DNA from: Nitrospira sp.
GTDB lineage: Bacteria > Nitrospirota > Nitrospiria > Nitrospirales > Nitrospiraceae
Direction of reading: 5' to 3'
Length of the DNA stretch: 64,000 nucleotides
Assembly: GCA_016873435.1 (NCBI GenBank)
Contig: VGXF01000003.1
Location: 1 to 64,000 of the forward strand
Shown here: piece by piece, positions 47,941 through 56,095 of the stretch
How the letters are laid out: each line of letters starts with the position of its first letter
How positions within the stretch are numbered: the stretch's first letter is position 1
Notes under the pieces: model-generated
The model's database searches: none
What the model saw: only the letters and a program-made list of their open reading frames with translations
What the model was told of the DNA's origin: nothing
Made by a program: the position numbers and the translations under genes

Positions 47941-50900
47941 GCTGGCTTGACGTGCATTTTGGTATCACACCCCGCCAGCGTTTGCAAGGCGGCGGTCAGC
48001 TCCGGGAACACCGAGGCCCAGTCTGGCTGCGGGAACTGCAATTCGAAGGCGCGGGGCGAGAGCAGGCGGAACCGGCGCGGGTATTTGTCCATGACGGCGC
48101 GGATGCCGCGCTCCGGCAGTGCGGTGCGGGCGTCGAAGGCCAGCATGACCGACGCGGGCGGGCCGGGTTTGACTTCCACCTGGGCCAGGTGGAGCGACTG
48201 CGCCAGCAAGCGGATCTGCATCACCTCAAATAGCCGCTCCACCGGTTCAGGGAGCGCGCTATACCGGTCCTGGATTTCTCCATGGAGCAGCGCCAGATCG
48301 CCCACCTGCCGGCAGGAGGAGAGCCGTTTGTAAAGCGAGAGGCGCTGGTGCGAATCGGCGACATAGTCCTCGGGGATGAAGGCCGACACATGGAGATGCA
48401 GCGTTGGGTCTATCTCCTCCTCGACGACCGCGCCGTTGATCTGCTGGACCGCCTGCTCCACCAGTTTCATGTAGAGATCCAGGCCGATCGCCGCGATGTG
48501 CCCGGACTGCTGCCTGCCCAATAAATTCCCGGCGCCGCGGATTTCCATGTCAGCGGCGGCGATCCGAAAACCCGACCCCAATTCAGTGAATTCTTGGATC
48601 GCGACGAGGCGCTTCTGCGCGTCGGGCGTCAGCTCGCCTTCCTCTGGCGTCAAAAAGTACGCATAGGCCTGCTGGCCGGAGCGGCCGACACGGCCACGCA
48701 ACTGATAGAGCTGTGCCAGCCCGAACGTGTCAGCGCGATGCACGAGAATCGTGTTGGCAGTTGGCACGTCAAGCCCTGATTGAATGATTGCTGAGGTGAC
48801 GAGCACGTCCGCCTCGCGGCGCAGAAATTTCATCATGACTGCCTCGAGCAGCCGTTCGTCCATCTGCCCGTGCGCCATGACCATGCGTGCTTCAGGCACG
48901 AGCGCCTGGAGCTTGGCGCCCATGCGTTCCAGTGACTGGACGCGGTTGTAGACGTAGAAGGCCTGCCCCCCGCGGCCCAGCTCGCGGAGGATGGCCTCGC
49001 GGATGGCCGTCTCGCCGTAACGGAGCACCTGGGTCTTGATCGCCAGCCGTCCGGCGGGCGCGGTTTCGATGATCGAGAGGTCACGCAGGCTCGACATGGC
49101 CATCTGGAGCGTGCGCGGGATCGGCGTGGCCGTGAGCGTCAGCACATCCACCTGCGTCCGCATCTGCTTGAGCCGTTCCTTGTGGCGGACGCCGAACCAC
49201 TGCTCTTCATCAATGATCACGAGGCCCAGGTTGCGGAACTCGATGTTCTTCTGGAGCAGGCGGTGCGTGCCAATCACGACGTCGATCGCGCCGGAGGCCA
49301 GATCCTTCACGACAGCCTTCGCCTCCTTCACGCTCTGGTAGCGCGAGAGCATCGCCACGCGCGCCGGAAACGGCGCAAAGCGCTGCGAGAAATTGTCGTA
49401 GTGCTGCTGAGCAAGGATCGTCGTTGGCACCAGCACGGCCACCTGCCGGTTGTCCTCCACCGCCTTGAAGGCGGCGCGCATCGCCACTTCCGTCTTCCCG
49501 TAGCCCACGTCGCCGCAGACGAGGCGGTCCATTGGCCGGGGGGACTCCAGGTCGCGCTTGATATCCTCGATCGCGCGGCGCTGGTCTTCGGTTTCTTCGT
49601 ATTCGAAGGCCGCTTCAAACGCGTGGGTCAGCGTGCTGTCGCCTCCGTATTCAGCACGTTGGACCAGTTCGCGGTTCGCGTAGAGCTCGACCAGTTCCTG
49701 CGCCATTTCTTCAATGTCTTTTTTGACACGTGCCGTAGTGCGCGACCAGCTCGATCCGCCCAGCCGGTCTATGCGTGGCACGTGGCCGTCTGCCCCGGAG
49801 TAGCGGTGGATTTGATTGAGCCGGTCGAGCGGTATATAGAGCATGTCGCCGCCGGAGAATTCCAGAATTAGATAGTCGCTGTCGAAGTCCTGCACTGACA
49901 GCCGGCGCAGCCCCTTGTACCGGGCGATGCCGTGCTGCCTATGAACGACAAAATCGCCCTCGTTCAGATCTTCTAGCGAGGAGAGGAACGCAGCGGCCTT
50001 GCTCTTGGGCTGCGGGCGATGCCGCGCGCCCTTTGCAAATAGCTCCTCCTCGGTGACGATCGTCAGCCGCCCGCCGTCGGCGACAAAGCCGGAGGAGAGA
50101 TTGCCTTGGATCAACGCGAAGGGCAGCTTCCGCGCGCCGCCAGGCGTCGACGCGAGCGCGGTCCACTGTTGCGGCGTCCAGCGCATGGCGGGCAGATCGT
50201 GCTCGCCAAAGAGCGCGAGCAAACGGTCCACTTGGCCGCGGCTGCGTGCGACCAGCACGACCAGGCCACTGCCACGCAGCCGGTCGAGGATGGCCAGCGT
50301 TTCGGTAAACGGCGTACCCCGCTGGGCCAGGCCCACACTGGCTAGCGATTGGACGGGAAAGGTGAAAACCGGCTGCCACGACTCGTCGAGTGAGGCGACC
50401 GGGGCAGTCGCCAGACAACACCCGGCGCCGATCCGTGCGGTGATCTCCGCCCAAACCTGAAAGAGCTGGGCCGGCTCCGGATAGGGTTCGCGCTTGTCCT
50501 TCCCGCTGTGGCGCGCGTGCGCGTCCGGCAGCGTGTTCCAGAAGGCCTCCGCCTGCGCAGCGAGGGTCGGCGGGTTGTCGAAGACGAGCACTGGCGGCTC
50601 AGAAAAATAATCGAACAGCGTGTCCATTCGGTCGTACACATCCGGCCCGTGCCATTCCGCGTCCGGCGGGAGATCGTCTAGGCTGTCGGCGCGGCCTTCG
50701 GGTCGGATCAGCTCGCGCGCCGGCAGGACCCAGGTCTCACCGCGCGTGGCGGTGGATTTCTGCGTGGTCTGGTCGAACAAACGGATCGACTCGACCGTAT
50801 CGCCAAGAAACTCGATGCGTAATGGATCGTCGTATGCAGGGGAATAAATGTCCACGATACCGCCGCGGATGCTGAACTCGCCGGGGATTTCCACCACCGA

Positions 50901-51410
50901 GGTGCGCCGGTAGCCGAGCCGGAGCAGCCGCGCGATCAGCATGTCGCGCTCGATCGACGCGCGGGGAGCCAGTTTGAGACAGGCGCCCGCAAGCGTGTCG
51001 CGCGGTAGCAGACGATGTAACAGCGCGGGCACCGAGGTGACCAACACCGTCCGCTGGCCCAAGGCAAGCCGGTGCAAGGTCCGCATCCGGCGGGCGACCA
51101 GGTCGACGTGCGGCGCCATCGCTTCATAGGGCAGGGTTTCCCACTCTGGCAGAAGCGAGAGAACGTCCATCGGTAGCCCCAGCAGGTGATGGGAAAATGC
51201 CAGGTCATCGGCCAGCCGCGCGGCTTCTTCATCTGTTGCGCGGATGATCAGCCAGGAACGATTGTCCCGGTGTGAGAGGAGCGTCAGTGCAAAGGCTGTC
51301 GCGGAACCGTGTAAACCGGTGAGACAGGGATGCGCGCCCGCTTCACGCAGGGCGTCCTGCGCGGGCTTGAGGAGCTGATCCCATGACGTCGGGGGCGCGG
51401 GTGTCGGCAT
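47937..51410 (-). CDS. mfd: Transcription-repair coupling factor Mfd
   Basis: 1157 residues, full length. The N-terminal UvrB-like part (PYEAMAPHVDLVARRM) is followed by the RNA polymerase-interacting domain (EGDFVVHRQHGIARYKG), the helicase core with VCGDVGYGKTEVAMRAAF and IIDEEQWFGVRHKE, and the C-terminal domain that masks the UvrA-binding site. The translocation motif region includes LRGRVGRSGQQAYAYFL. Mfd removes stalled RNA polymerase and recruits UvrA for repair. It heads the run mfd, PpiC lipoprotein, SurA-like. Confidence 0.97.
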   Translation of the reverse strand: MPTPAPPTSWDQLLKPAQDALREAGAHPCLTGLHGSATAFALTLLSHRDNRSWLIIRATDEEAARLADDLAFSHHLLGLPMDVLSLLPEWETLPYEAMAPHVDLVARRMRTLHRLALGQRTVLVTSVPALLHRLLPRDTLAGACLKLAPRASIERDMLIARLLRLGYRRTSVVEIPGEFSIRGGIVDIYSPAYDDPLRIEFLGDTVESIRLFDQTTQKSTATRGETWVLPARELIRPEGRADSLDDLPPDAEWHGPDVYDRMDTLFDYFSEPPVLVFDNPPTLAAQAEAFWNTLPDAHARHSGKDKREPYPEPAQLFQVWAEITARIGAGCCLATAPVASLDESWQPVFTFPVQSLASVGLAQRGTPFTETLAILDRLRGSGLVVLVARSRGQVDRLLALFGEHDLPAMRWTPQQWTALASTPGGARKLPFALIQGNLSSGFVADGGRLTIVTEEELFAKGARHRPQPKSKAAAFLSSLEDLNEGDFVVHRQHGIARYKGLRRLSVQDFDSDYLILEFSGGDMLYIPLDRLNQIHRYSGADGHVPRIDRLGGSSWSRTTARVKKDIEEMAQELVELYANRELVQRAEYGGDSTLTHAFEAAFEYEETEDQRRAIEDIKRDLESPRPMDRLVCGDVGYGKTEVAMRAAFKAVEDNRQVAVLVPTTILAQQHYDNFSQRFAPFPARVAMLSRYQSVKEAKAVVKDLASGAIDVVIGTHRLLQKNIEFRNLGLVIIDEEQWFGVRHKERLKQMRTQVDVLTLTATPIPRTLQMAMSSLRDLSIIETAPAGRLAIKTQVLRYGETAIREAILRELGRGGQAFYVYNRVQSLERMGAKLQALVPEARMVMAHGQMDERLLEAVMMKFLRREADVLVTSAIIQSGLDVPTANTILVHRADTFGLAQLYQLRGRVGRSGQQAYAYFLTPEEGELTPDAQKRLVAIQEFTELGSGFRIAAADMEIRGAGNLLGRQQSGHIAAIGLDLYMKLVEQAVQQINGAVVEEEIDPTLHLHVSAFIPEDYVADSHQRLSLYKRLSSCRQVGDLALLHGEIQDRYSALPEPVERLFEVMQIRLLAQSLHLAQVEVKPGPPASVMLAFDARTALPERGIRAVMDKYPRRFRLLSPRAFELQFPQPDWASVFPELTAALQTLAGCDTKMHVKPA

Positions 51411-51424
51411 GGAGGGCGTGTTAT

Positions 51425-51490
51425 GCGTGACGCGTCAAGAAAAATCAGGCCGATCGTATCATCCCGCAAGGGACGCTTCACGCGTCACGC
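51425..51490. repeat. Inverted element with perfect 11-bp arms between rfaE2 and mfd
   Basis: GCGTGACGCGT (51425-51435) and ACGCGTCACGC (51480-51490) are perfect inverted copies 44 bases apart. The right side is built as GACGCTT, CACGCGT, CACGCTT from 51472, in sevens, and includes the rfaE2 stop codon. It could act as a stem-loop at the end of the rfaE2 transcript. Confidence 0.6.
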
Positions 51491-51969
51491 TTGGCGCCCT
51501 CACGGATTTTGTCGACGAGGGTGGTCGTAGAGACGTCCGGGACGAGCGGGATGGTCCGCACGACGCCGCCGCGGGCTTCGACCGATTCGCGGCCGACGAT
51601 GTGATCGGGTTGCCAGTCACCGCCCTTCACCAGCACATCCGGCCGGAGGTCAGCGATGAGCTGCCCGGGGTCCGATTCGTCGAAGAGCACGACGTAATCC
51701 ACACAGGCCAGCGCCGCCAACACCTCGGCGCGCTGATCCTGCGGCACGATCGGGCGGCTATTGCCCTTATTCAAGGTCCGCACGGAGGCGTCGGTGTTCA
51801 CGCCGATGATAAGGATGTCACCCATGTCGTGCGCGACCTGCAGGTAGCGCACGTGGCCGACGTGCAGCAGGTCGAAGCAGCCGTTGGTGAAGACGATCCG
51901 TCGGCCCCGCGCCCGCTCGATGGGCAGGATCTTCATCAGATCATCTTTGGTCTTGATCTTGTCAGGCAT
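51478..51969 (-). CDS. rfaE2: D-glycero-beta-D-manno-heptose 1-phosphate adenylyltransferase
   Basis: 163 residues, a single cytidylyltransferase-like domain: FTNGCFDLLHVGHVRYL with the HxGH nucleotide motif, GVNTDASVRTLNKGNSRP and GRESVEARGGVV. It corresponds to the C-terminal half of HldE and makes ADP-heptose for LPS core; the kinase half must lie elsewhere. Starts at 51969 or 51978 are equally plausible. gmhA of the same pathway is 3.7 kb away. Confidence 0.93.
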   Translation of the reverse strand: MPDKIKTKDDLMKILPIERARGRRIVFTNGCFDLLHVGHVRYLQVAHDMGDILIIGVNTDASVRTLNKGNSRPIVPQDQRAEVLAALACVDYVVLFDESDPGQLIADLRPDVLVKGGDWQPDHIVGRESVEARGGVVRTIPLVPDVSTTTLVDKIREGAKRDA

Positions 51970-52011
51970 GAGGGGCATCTTACTGGAACAGGAGGCGCAA
52001 ATCCTAGCCCG

Positions 52012-52167
52012 ATGGATACGGTGGAATCCACTCTGCCCCTGCTGGTCGGAGCCGTTTTTCTGGTCGCGTTTGCTGTGCGGGACTGGCTCAAGCGGCGCCG
52101 CGCGGTCAAACTGGCCGATCAATTACTTGAAGATGTGGTCAAGGGCAAAGACGCGTTTCGACGATAG
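52012..52167 (+). CDS. Small single-pass membrane protein (51 aa)
   Basis: 51 codons from ATG at 52012. One hydrophobic helix (LPLLVGAVFLVAFAV) is followed by a basic and then amphipathic tail (DWLKRRRAVKLADQLLED). Small single-pass proteins like this often bind a larger membrane partner; none is evident. It is divergent from rfaE2 and followed five bases later by another tiny gene. Confidence 0.55.
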   Translation: MDTVESTLPLLVGAVFLVAFAVRDWLKRRRAVKLADQLLEDVVKGKDAFRR

Positions 52168-52172
52168 GAGAA

Positions 52173-52349
52173 ATGAGCATGGCCGGTCCGGACGACATGA
52201 ACAGTAAAACTTACGCGCTGTATTCTTCACTGCGGCGCTTCTTCGAGCCGCTGCGCGAGCACTGGGGTAAGCTGAGCCCGTCCGAACAAGCCGTCGTGAT
52301 TAAGGAAGTGGAGGCGTTTCTGAACTCCGTACGGCCGCCCGACGCGTAG
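52173..52349 (+). CDS. Small helical protein (58 aa)
   Basis: 58 codons from ATG at 52173, with TAGGAG directly upstream. The product is two amphipathic helices (YSSLRRFFEPLREHWGKL and SEQAVVIKEVEAFLNSV). No family recognised. It is tightly linked to the preceding small membrane protein and likely forms a pair with it. The stop is seven bases from that of convergent dinB. Confidence 0.55.
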   Translation: MSMAGPDDMNSKTYALYSSLRRFFEPLREHWGKLSPSEQAVVIKEVEAFLNSVRPPDA

Positions 52350-52356
52350 CGTTTTG

Positions 52357-53514
52357 TCAGGAATTCTTCTCCGACGTCTTTCCTAAACCGATTGCCTTTG
52401 CGCCGTGCTTTTCGATGATTGCGTCCATGGCGGCAAGAGCCTTGCTCCGCTTCTGATCGAATAGTCCGGCGGAGGCGGGGACGAGATCGGTCAGTGTGAC
52501 GCCAGCGAGGCGGTACCTTGTGTCCGGAGCCATGAGATGTTTTAGCGCTGCGCGAATATCCGGCCACATCATCGGATCGTCGTTGAGCGGCTTGGGAAAG
52601 TGACGCTGCTTCGTCGTGATCTTGTGCGCCGAGTCCTTCAGTTTGACCGTGAAGGACCCGGCGGCCAGCCTCTCGACGCGCAGTTCATGCGCGAGCGCAG
52701 CCAGAAATTCTTTCAGCGTCTTTTCTAGCAACGCGAGATCAGTCGTGTCATGGTCAAACGTGGTCTCGTGCCCGAGGCTTTTCTGGTCGCGTTCGGGGAC
52801 GACCGGGTCATCGTCCGTTCCCTGCGCGAGCGCCTGCACGAGAGGGAGCCGCGGGCCCCACATGCGCGCGAGCGCCACATCGAAGCGAGGCTCTAATAAA
52901 TCGCCGATCGTGCGGACGCCGATCCGCTTGAGCGCCTCGGCCGTCTTTGGTCCGATGCCCGGAAGCGATTTCACCGGAAGCGGTGCCAGAAACGCCGCCT
53001 CAGTGCTCGGCTCGATGATGGCAAGCCCGTCCGGCTTGTGGGCGTCAGCGGCGATTTTGGCGAGGGGCTTGCTCGTGGCGATCGCGATCGTGCAGCACAG
53101 GCCGGTTGCCTTGAACATCTCGTCCTTGACCATCTGGCCTAGGGCCTTTGGATTGGGATGGAGCAATTGTAGGTCGGTCGCGTCGGCATAGAACTCATCG
53201 ATGCTGCTCCACTCGGTCACCGGGAACAGGCGATCGGTGACGGCGCGCATCTGCTCATGCAGACGTTTGTAGAGCGGACGGTCCGGTGGAATCAGAATAA
53301 GGCCCGGGCAGAGCTTCTTGGCCTGCGCGGTCGGCATGGCCGAATGGACGCCGAAGGAGCGGACCGCGTAGCTGGCAGCGGCGATGATGCCGCGTGGCGG
53401 CGGCCCGCCCACGGCGATCGGCTTGCCGGCCAGCGACGGATCGGCCACGACTGCCGCGGAGGCGAACATCGCATCCACGTCGCCGAAGACGATTTGCCGT
53501 GGCCATTTCGCCAT
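52357..53514 (-). CDS. dinB: DNA polymerase IV-like Y-family polymerase
   Basis: 385 residues. The catalytic acidic residues lie in FGDVDAMF and WSSIDEFYADA; the helix-hairpin-helix reads VKSLPGIGPKTAEAL and the little-finger domain follows. Usual Pol IV has DMDAFF, so here the first Phe is Met while the second (the steric gate) is kept. It would copy damaged DNA with low fidelity. No clear beta-clamp motif is seen at the C-terminus, which ends GLGKTSEKNS. It is 13 bases after the SprT-like gene. Confidence 0.9.
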   Translation of the reverse strand: MAKWPRQIVFGDVDAMFASAAVVADPSLAGKPIAVGGPPPRGIIAAASYAVRSFGVHSAMPTAQAKKLCPGLILIPPDRPLYKRLHEQMRAVTDRLFPVTEWSSIDEFYADATDLQLLHPNPKALGQMVKDEMFKATGLCCTIAIATSKPLAKIAADAHKPDGLAIIEPSTEAAFLAPLPVKSLPGIGPKTAEALKRIGVRTIGDLLEPRFDVALARMWGPRLPLVQALAQGTDDDPVVPERDQKSLGHETTFDHDTTDLALLEKTLKEFLAALAHELRVERLAAGSFTVKLKDSAHKITTKQRHFPKPLNDDPMMWPDIRAALKHLMAPDTRYRLAGVTLTDLVPASAGLFDQKRSKALAAMDAIIEKHGAKAIGLGKTSEKNS

Positions 53515-53527
53515 GGCGCGATCCTCG

Positions 53528-54166
53528 TCAGGAGTTCGGGAAGGGGAGTTCCAGTTGGACGAAGGGCGGTGGCCGGTACTGCGCGGAGCGATGCAAGGGG
53601 CGCACGGGCCGCCGCTTGCGCAGTAGCTTACCCGGCAACACCTCGCCAAGCGGGCCATGACAGGCCCCGCAGCGGTGGTCCCTGGGTCGGATCGTCCGGC
53701 GCTGCCGCCGGTAATCCTGCCCGCAGTCGAGGCAGCGCCAGGCGTAGGTCATGAAGGCGCCCACTTCCTCATCAAGCGCGTGATGAATCGTGATACGAAG
53801 ACCGTCCGCGTTCATTACCGCCATCTTGTCAAGGAAGTCATCGCCATGGTCCGGCCGGCGCCGACGCACGTCGAACTGCCACTGATGGATCATCTCATGG
53901 GCCAGCGTGCTGAGCAGTTCCTGCTCGGAGCGGTGCTGGAGCAACGGCGTCGAGAGGCGGATGAGCCGGCGGGGGCGGTTGTCCTCGCGGCCGCCCCCCC
54001 CAATTCTAATTACGAACATGCCGGCCGATGAGGTCAGCCGCGCGCTCCACTCGATGCGGATTGTCTGTAAGATGCCGTCGAAATATTTGGTATTGAGGTC
54101 GGCCCAATGGGCGTGGAGTTGTTCGAGCGCGACGGGGGTGGTTTCGGCGAGCAGCATCCGCACCAT
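53528..54166 (-). CDS. SprT-like zinc metalloprotease
   Basis: About 212 residues. The protease motif is LAHEMIHQWQFD (HExxH) with a further possible metal ligand downstream, and a C-terminal zinc ribbon (WRCLDCGQDYRRQ and DHRCGACHG). This layout is that of SprT/Spartan-like enzymes, which in eukaryotes cut DNA-protein crosslinks. The start is 54166 or 54157. It lies between the deoxyhypusine-synthase-like gene (four-base gap) and dinB, consistent with a repair role. Confidence 0.85.
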   Translation of the reverse strand: MVRMLLAETTPVALEQLHAHWADLNTKYFDGILQTIRIEWSARLTSSAGMFVIRIGGGGREDNRPRRLIRLSTPLLQHRSEQELLSTLAHEMIHQWQFDVRRRRPDHGDDFLDKMAVMNADGLRITIHHALDEEVGAFMTYAWRCLDCGQDYRRQRRTIRPRDHRCGACHGPLGEVLPGKLLRKRRPVRPLHRSAQYRPPPFVQLELPFPNS

Positions 54167-54170
54167 CCGG

Positions 54171-55166
54171 TCAGCCTCCGAGTTCTTCCAATACTGCTGC
54201 GGCCAGCAGCGGCACCATGATCTCGTGGTGGCCGACGAGCGAATAGCCCTTGCCACCTTTCTGGGTCGGACGCTTCACCACGTTCGTCAGCGGCCGGTAG
54301 TGGGGCAGAAAATCCATGTTCACCGTCGTGAGGTCCGCCAGCGCGTGGCCCAGATTACGTCCCAGCGTGACGGTTTTCAAGAACACTTCAGGCATGATGA
54401 CATTGGAGCCAAGGTTGATGTAGACCCCGCCTTCCATCTGCGACACGACGGCGGCAAGGCGGCGAAAATCGAGCAGCGACGCCGCGCCGATGGACGCACC
54501 GTCGGCCGACGGGTGCATGTGGATGATATCTGTTCCTAATGCGACGTGCACGGTCACAGGGATGCCCAGCCGCGCGCCGGTGGCGAGCAGGCTGTATGCC
54601 CGGTTGGGAAACTGCCCCTGATAGCGGTTGATGTAATGACCGACCGCTTCGCCGAGTCCCCAGCCTTCCTTTGCGCCGCGCGTGATCGCGTCGTTGAGCA
54701 TGCGGCCGGTTTCCTCCGCCATACCGAAGCGGCCGTCGTCGATCTCGGCGTCCACGTCCTCAGACGTGTGGCCCATCAGCGCGAGTTCAAAATCGTGGAT
54801 AACAACGGCGCCGTTCATCGCCACGGCGGTGACGATACCACGCTCGATCAAATCAACGAGAATCGGGTTCAAGCCGACCTTCGTCGGATGGGCGCCCATG
54901 CCAACAATCACCGGCTTGCCGCGCTTATTCGCCTTTGCGATGGCCTGCGCCACCGCACGCAGGTTTTTGACGGCGAGGATGTCGGGGAGATTCTTCAGGA
55001 ACGAACGGAGCGAGTCACCTCGCCGCCACGGCGAGGCAAAATCCGACAGCCGCACCTTGCTGTGCCGGCGGCCCAGCGAGTAGGTTTTCAATTTCGACAC
55101 GTCGATTGGCGGCAGGGCCGTGCGCGGAAGCACGGGGGGGCGGAGTCTTTTAACGGACTTTTTCAA
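54171..55166 (-). CDS. Deoxyhypusine-synthase-like NAD-dependent protein
   Basis: About 331 residues of the DHS superfamily: RGKPVIVGMGAHPTKVGLNP, NGAVVIHDFELALMG, GTDIIHMHP and NVIMPEVFLKTV. True DHS forms an imine on a Lys in a GGGVxKH motif; here the equivalent is GGVYINLGSN, so that Lys is missing. Bacteria have no eIF5A, and bacterial relatives include homospermidine synthase, which keeps the Lys. The reaction is therefore unknown. The start is unsure: the ATG at 55199 overlaps gmhA by 50 bases; TTG at 55166 and GTG at 55133 are alternatives. Confidence 0.8.
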   Translation of the reverse strand: MKKSVKRLRPPVLPRTALPPIDVSKLKTYSLGRRHSKVRLSDFASPWRRGDSLRSFLKNLPDILAVKNLRAVAQAIAKANKRGKPVIVGMGAHPTKVGLNPILVDLIERGIVTAVAMNGAVVIHDFELALMGHTSEDVDAEIDDGRFGMAEETGRMLNDAITRGAKEGWGLGEAVGHYINRYQGQFPNRAYSLLATGARLGIPVTVHVALGTDIIHMHPSADGASIGAASLLDFRRLAAVVSQMEGGVYINLGSNVIMPEVFLKTVTLGRNLGHALADLTTVNMDFLPHYRPLTNVVKRPTQKGGKGYSLVGHHEIMVPLLAAAVLEELGG

Positions 55167-55728
55167 ACAGTTCGCTCTCGATGAGTTCACAGAGGACATG
55201 ACCCAGCGTGATGTGACTTTCCTGAATACGCGCGGTCACCGTTGAGGGCACGATAAACGCCTGGTCCACCATTCCGGCCAGCTTGCCGCCCGTGCCGCCC
55301 GTCCAGCCGATCGTGATGAGGCCCCCGGCTTTCGCTGCCGCAACACCCTTGAGCACGTTGGGCGAATTTCCGCTGGTGCTGATGGCGATGGCGATATCGC
55401 CCTTCTGGCCGTGAGCGGTCACCTGACGCGCAAACAGTTCCTCGTAGCCGTAGTCGTTGGCGATGCAGGTGACGGCCGCCGGATCGCACCCAAGCGCGAT
55501 GGCCGGGAGCGGCGTGCGGTCTTTGTGATAGCGGCCGACGAATTCCGCTGCGAGATGCGAAGCATCGGTGGCGCTGCCGCCGTTGCCGAACAGGAGAATC
55601 TTGCGGCCCTCTTTAAGGGCGCGGGCGATGAGGGGAACCACGTGGGAGATTTTGTCCGCGTGGTCACGAACAAACTTACGTTTGACCTCGGCGCTATCGT
55701 CAAACGCTTTGATCGCACGATCGTTCAT
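55150..55728 (-). CDS. gmhA: Phosphoheptose isomerase (SIS domain)
   Basis: 192 residues with the SIS fold: LFGNGGSATDASHLAAEFVG and ISTSGNSPNVLKG. The pattern and length fit GmhA, which turns sedoheptulose 7-phosphate into D-glycero-D-manno-heptose 7-phosphate, the first step to ADP-heptose; DiaA is a paralogue that is hard to exclude by eye. rfaE2 nearby supports GmhA. It is the first gene of the run with the DHS-like, SprT-like and dinB genes, and its end overlaps the DHS-like frame. Confidence 0.9.
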   Translation of the reverse strand: MNDRAIKAFDDSAEVKRKFVRDHADKISHVVPLIARALKEGRKILLFGNGGSATDASHLAAEFVGRYHKDRTPLPAIALGCDPAAVTCIANDYGYEELFARQVTAHGQKGDIAIAISTSGNSPNVLKGVAAAKAGGLITIGWTGGTGGKLAGMVDQAFIVPSTVTARIQESHITLGHVLCELIESELFEKVR

Positions 55729-55980
55729 GGAGTAACTCGATTGTAGGGAACCGCGCGCGAACTGTCAAACTGCGTTCCCTGCCTTCGCGGGGCTTCGGCG
55801 GCGGGTCCGTTGAAATGAACGGGATGCTGCAGCCGCAGGCGCGCTGTGCGGCACTTCGCAGCGGGTGGTGCTTCGTGCTTTTGCCGGTCAGGCTCATGGT
55901 CAACGCGGTCATTTCTGTGCCGGCCACCATCCATTTTTCAGCAAGAGCCAGTCCCGCCCGCCCATCGTCCACCGCGTGTG

Positions 55981-56005
55981 TTCGCCCGCCCGCGATGCGG
56001 GCGAA
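55981..56005. other. Perfect 9-bp hairpin upstream of the Cas02710-like gene
   Basis: TTCGCCCGC (55981-55989) and GCGGGCGAA (55997-56005) form a perfect stem with a seven-base loop. It lies in the 367-base gap (55729-56095) between gmhA and the Cas02710-like gene; no gene is seen there. No T-run follows. It may be a leader structure or an operator. Confidence 0.4.
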
Positions 56006-56095
56006 AGACTGGTGTCTATGAACAGCCGCCAAGGGAAAGCATCCGGGCACCGGTTCGTTGAACGCCTGTTGCCCCGATGCTATAGTCCGCGCGGT

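Noticed and set aside
53257-53754. 165-codon plus-strand frame
   Set aside because: Opposite dinB and the SprT-like gene, both of which have clear motifs.
55865-56095. N-terminal extension of the Cas02710-like frame
   Set aside because: The extension is rich in Arg/His/Pro without similarity to the family, and the family domain begins just after the ATG at 56096.
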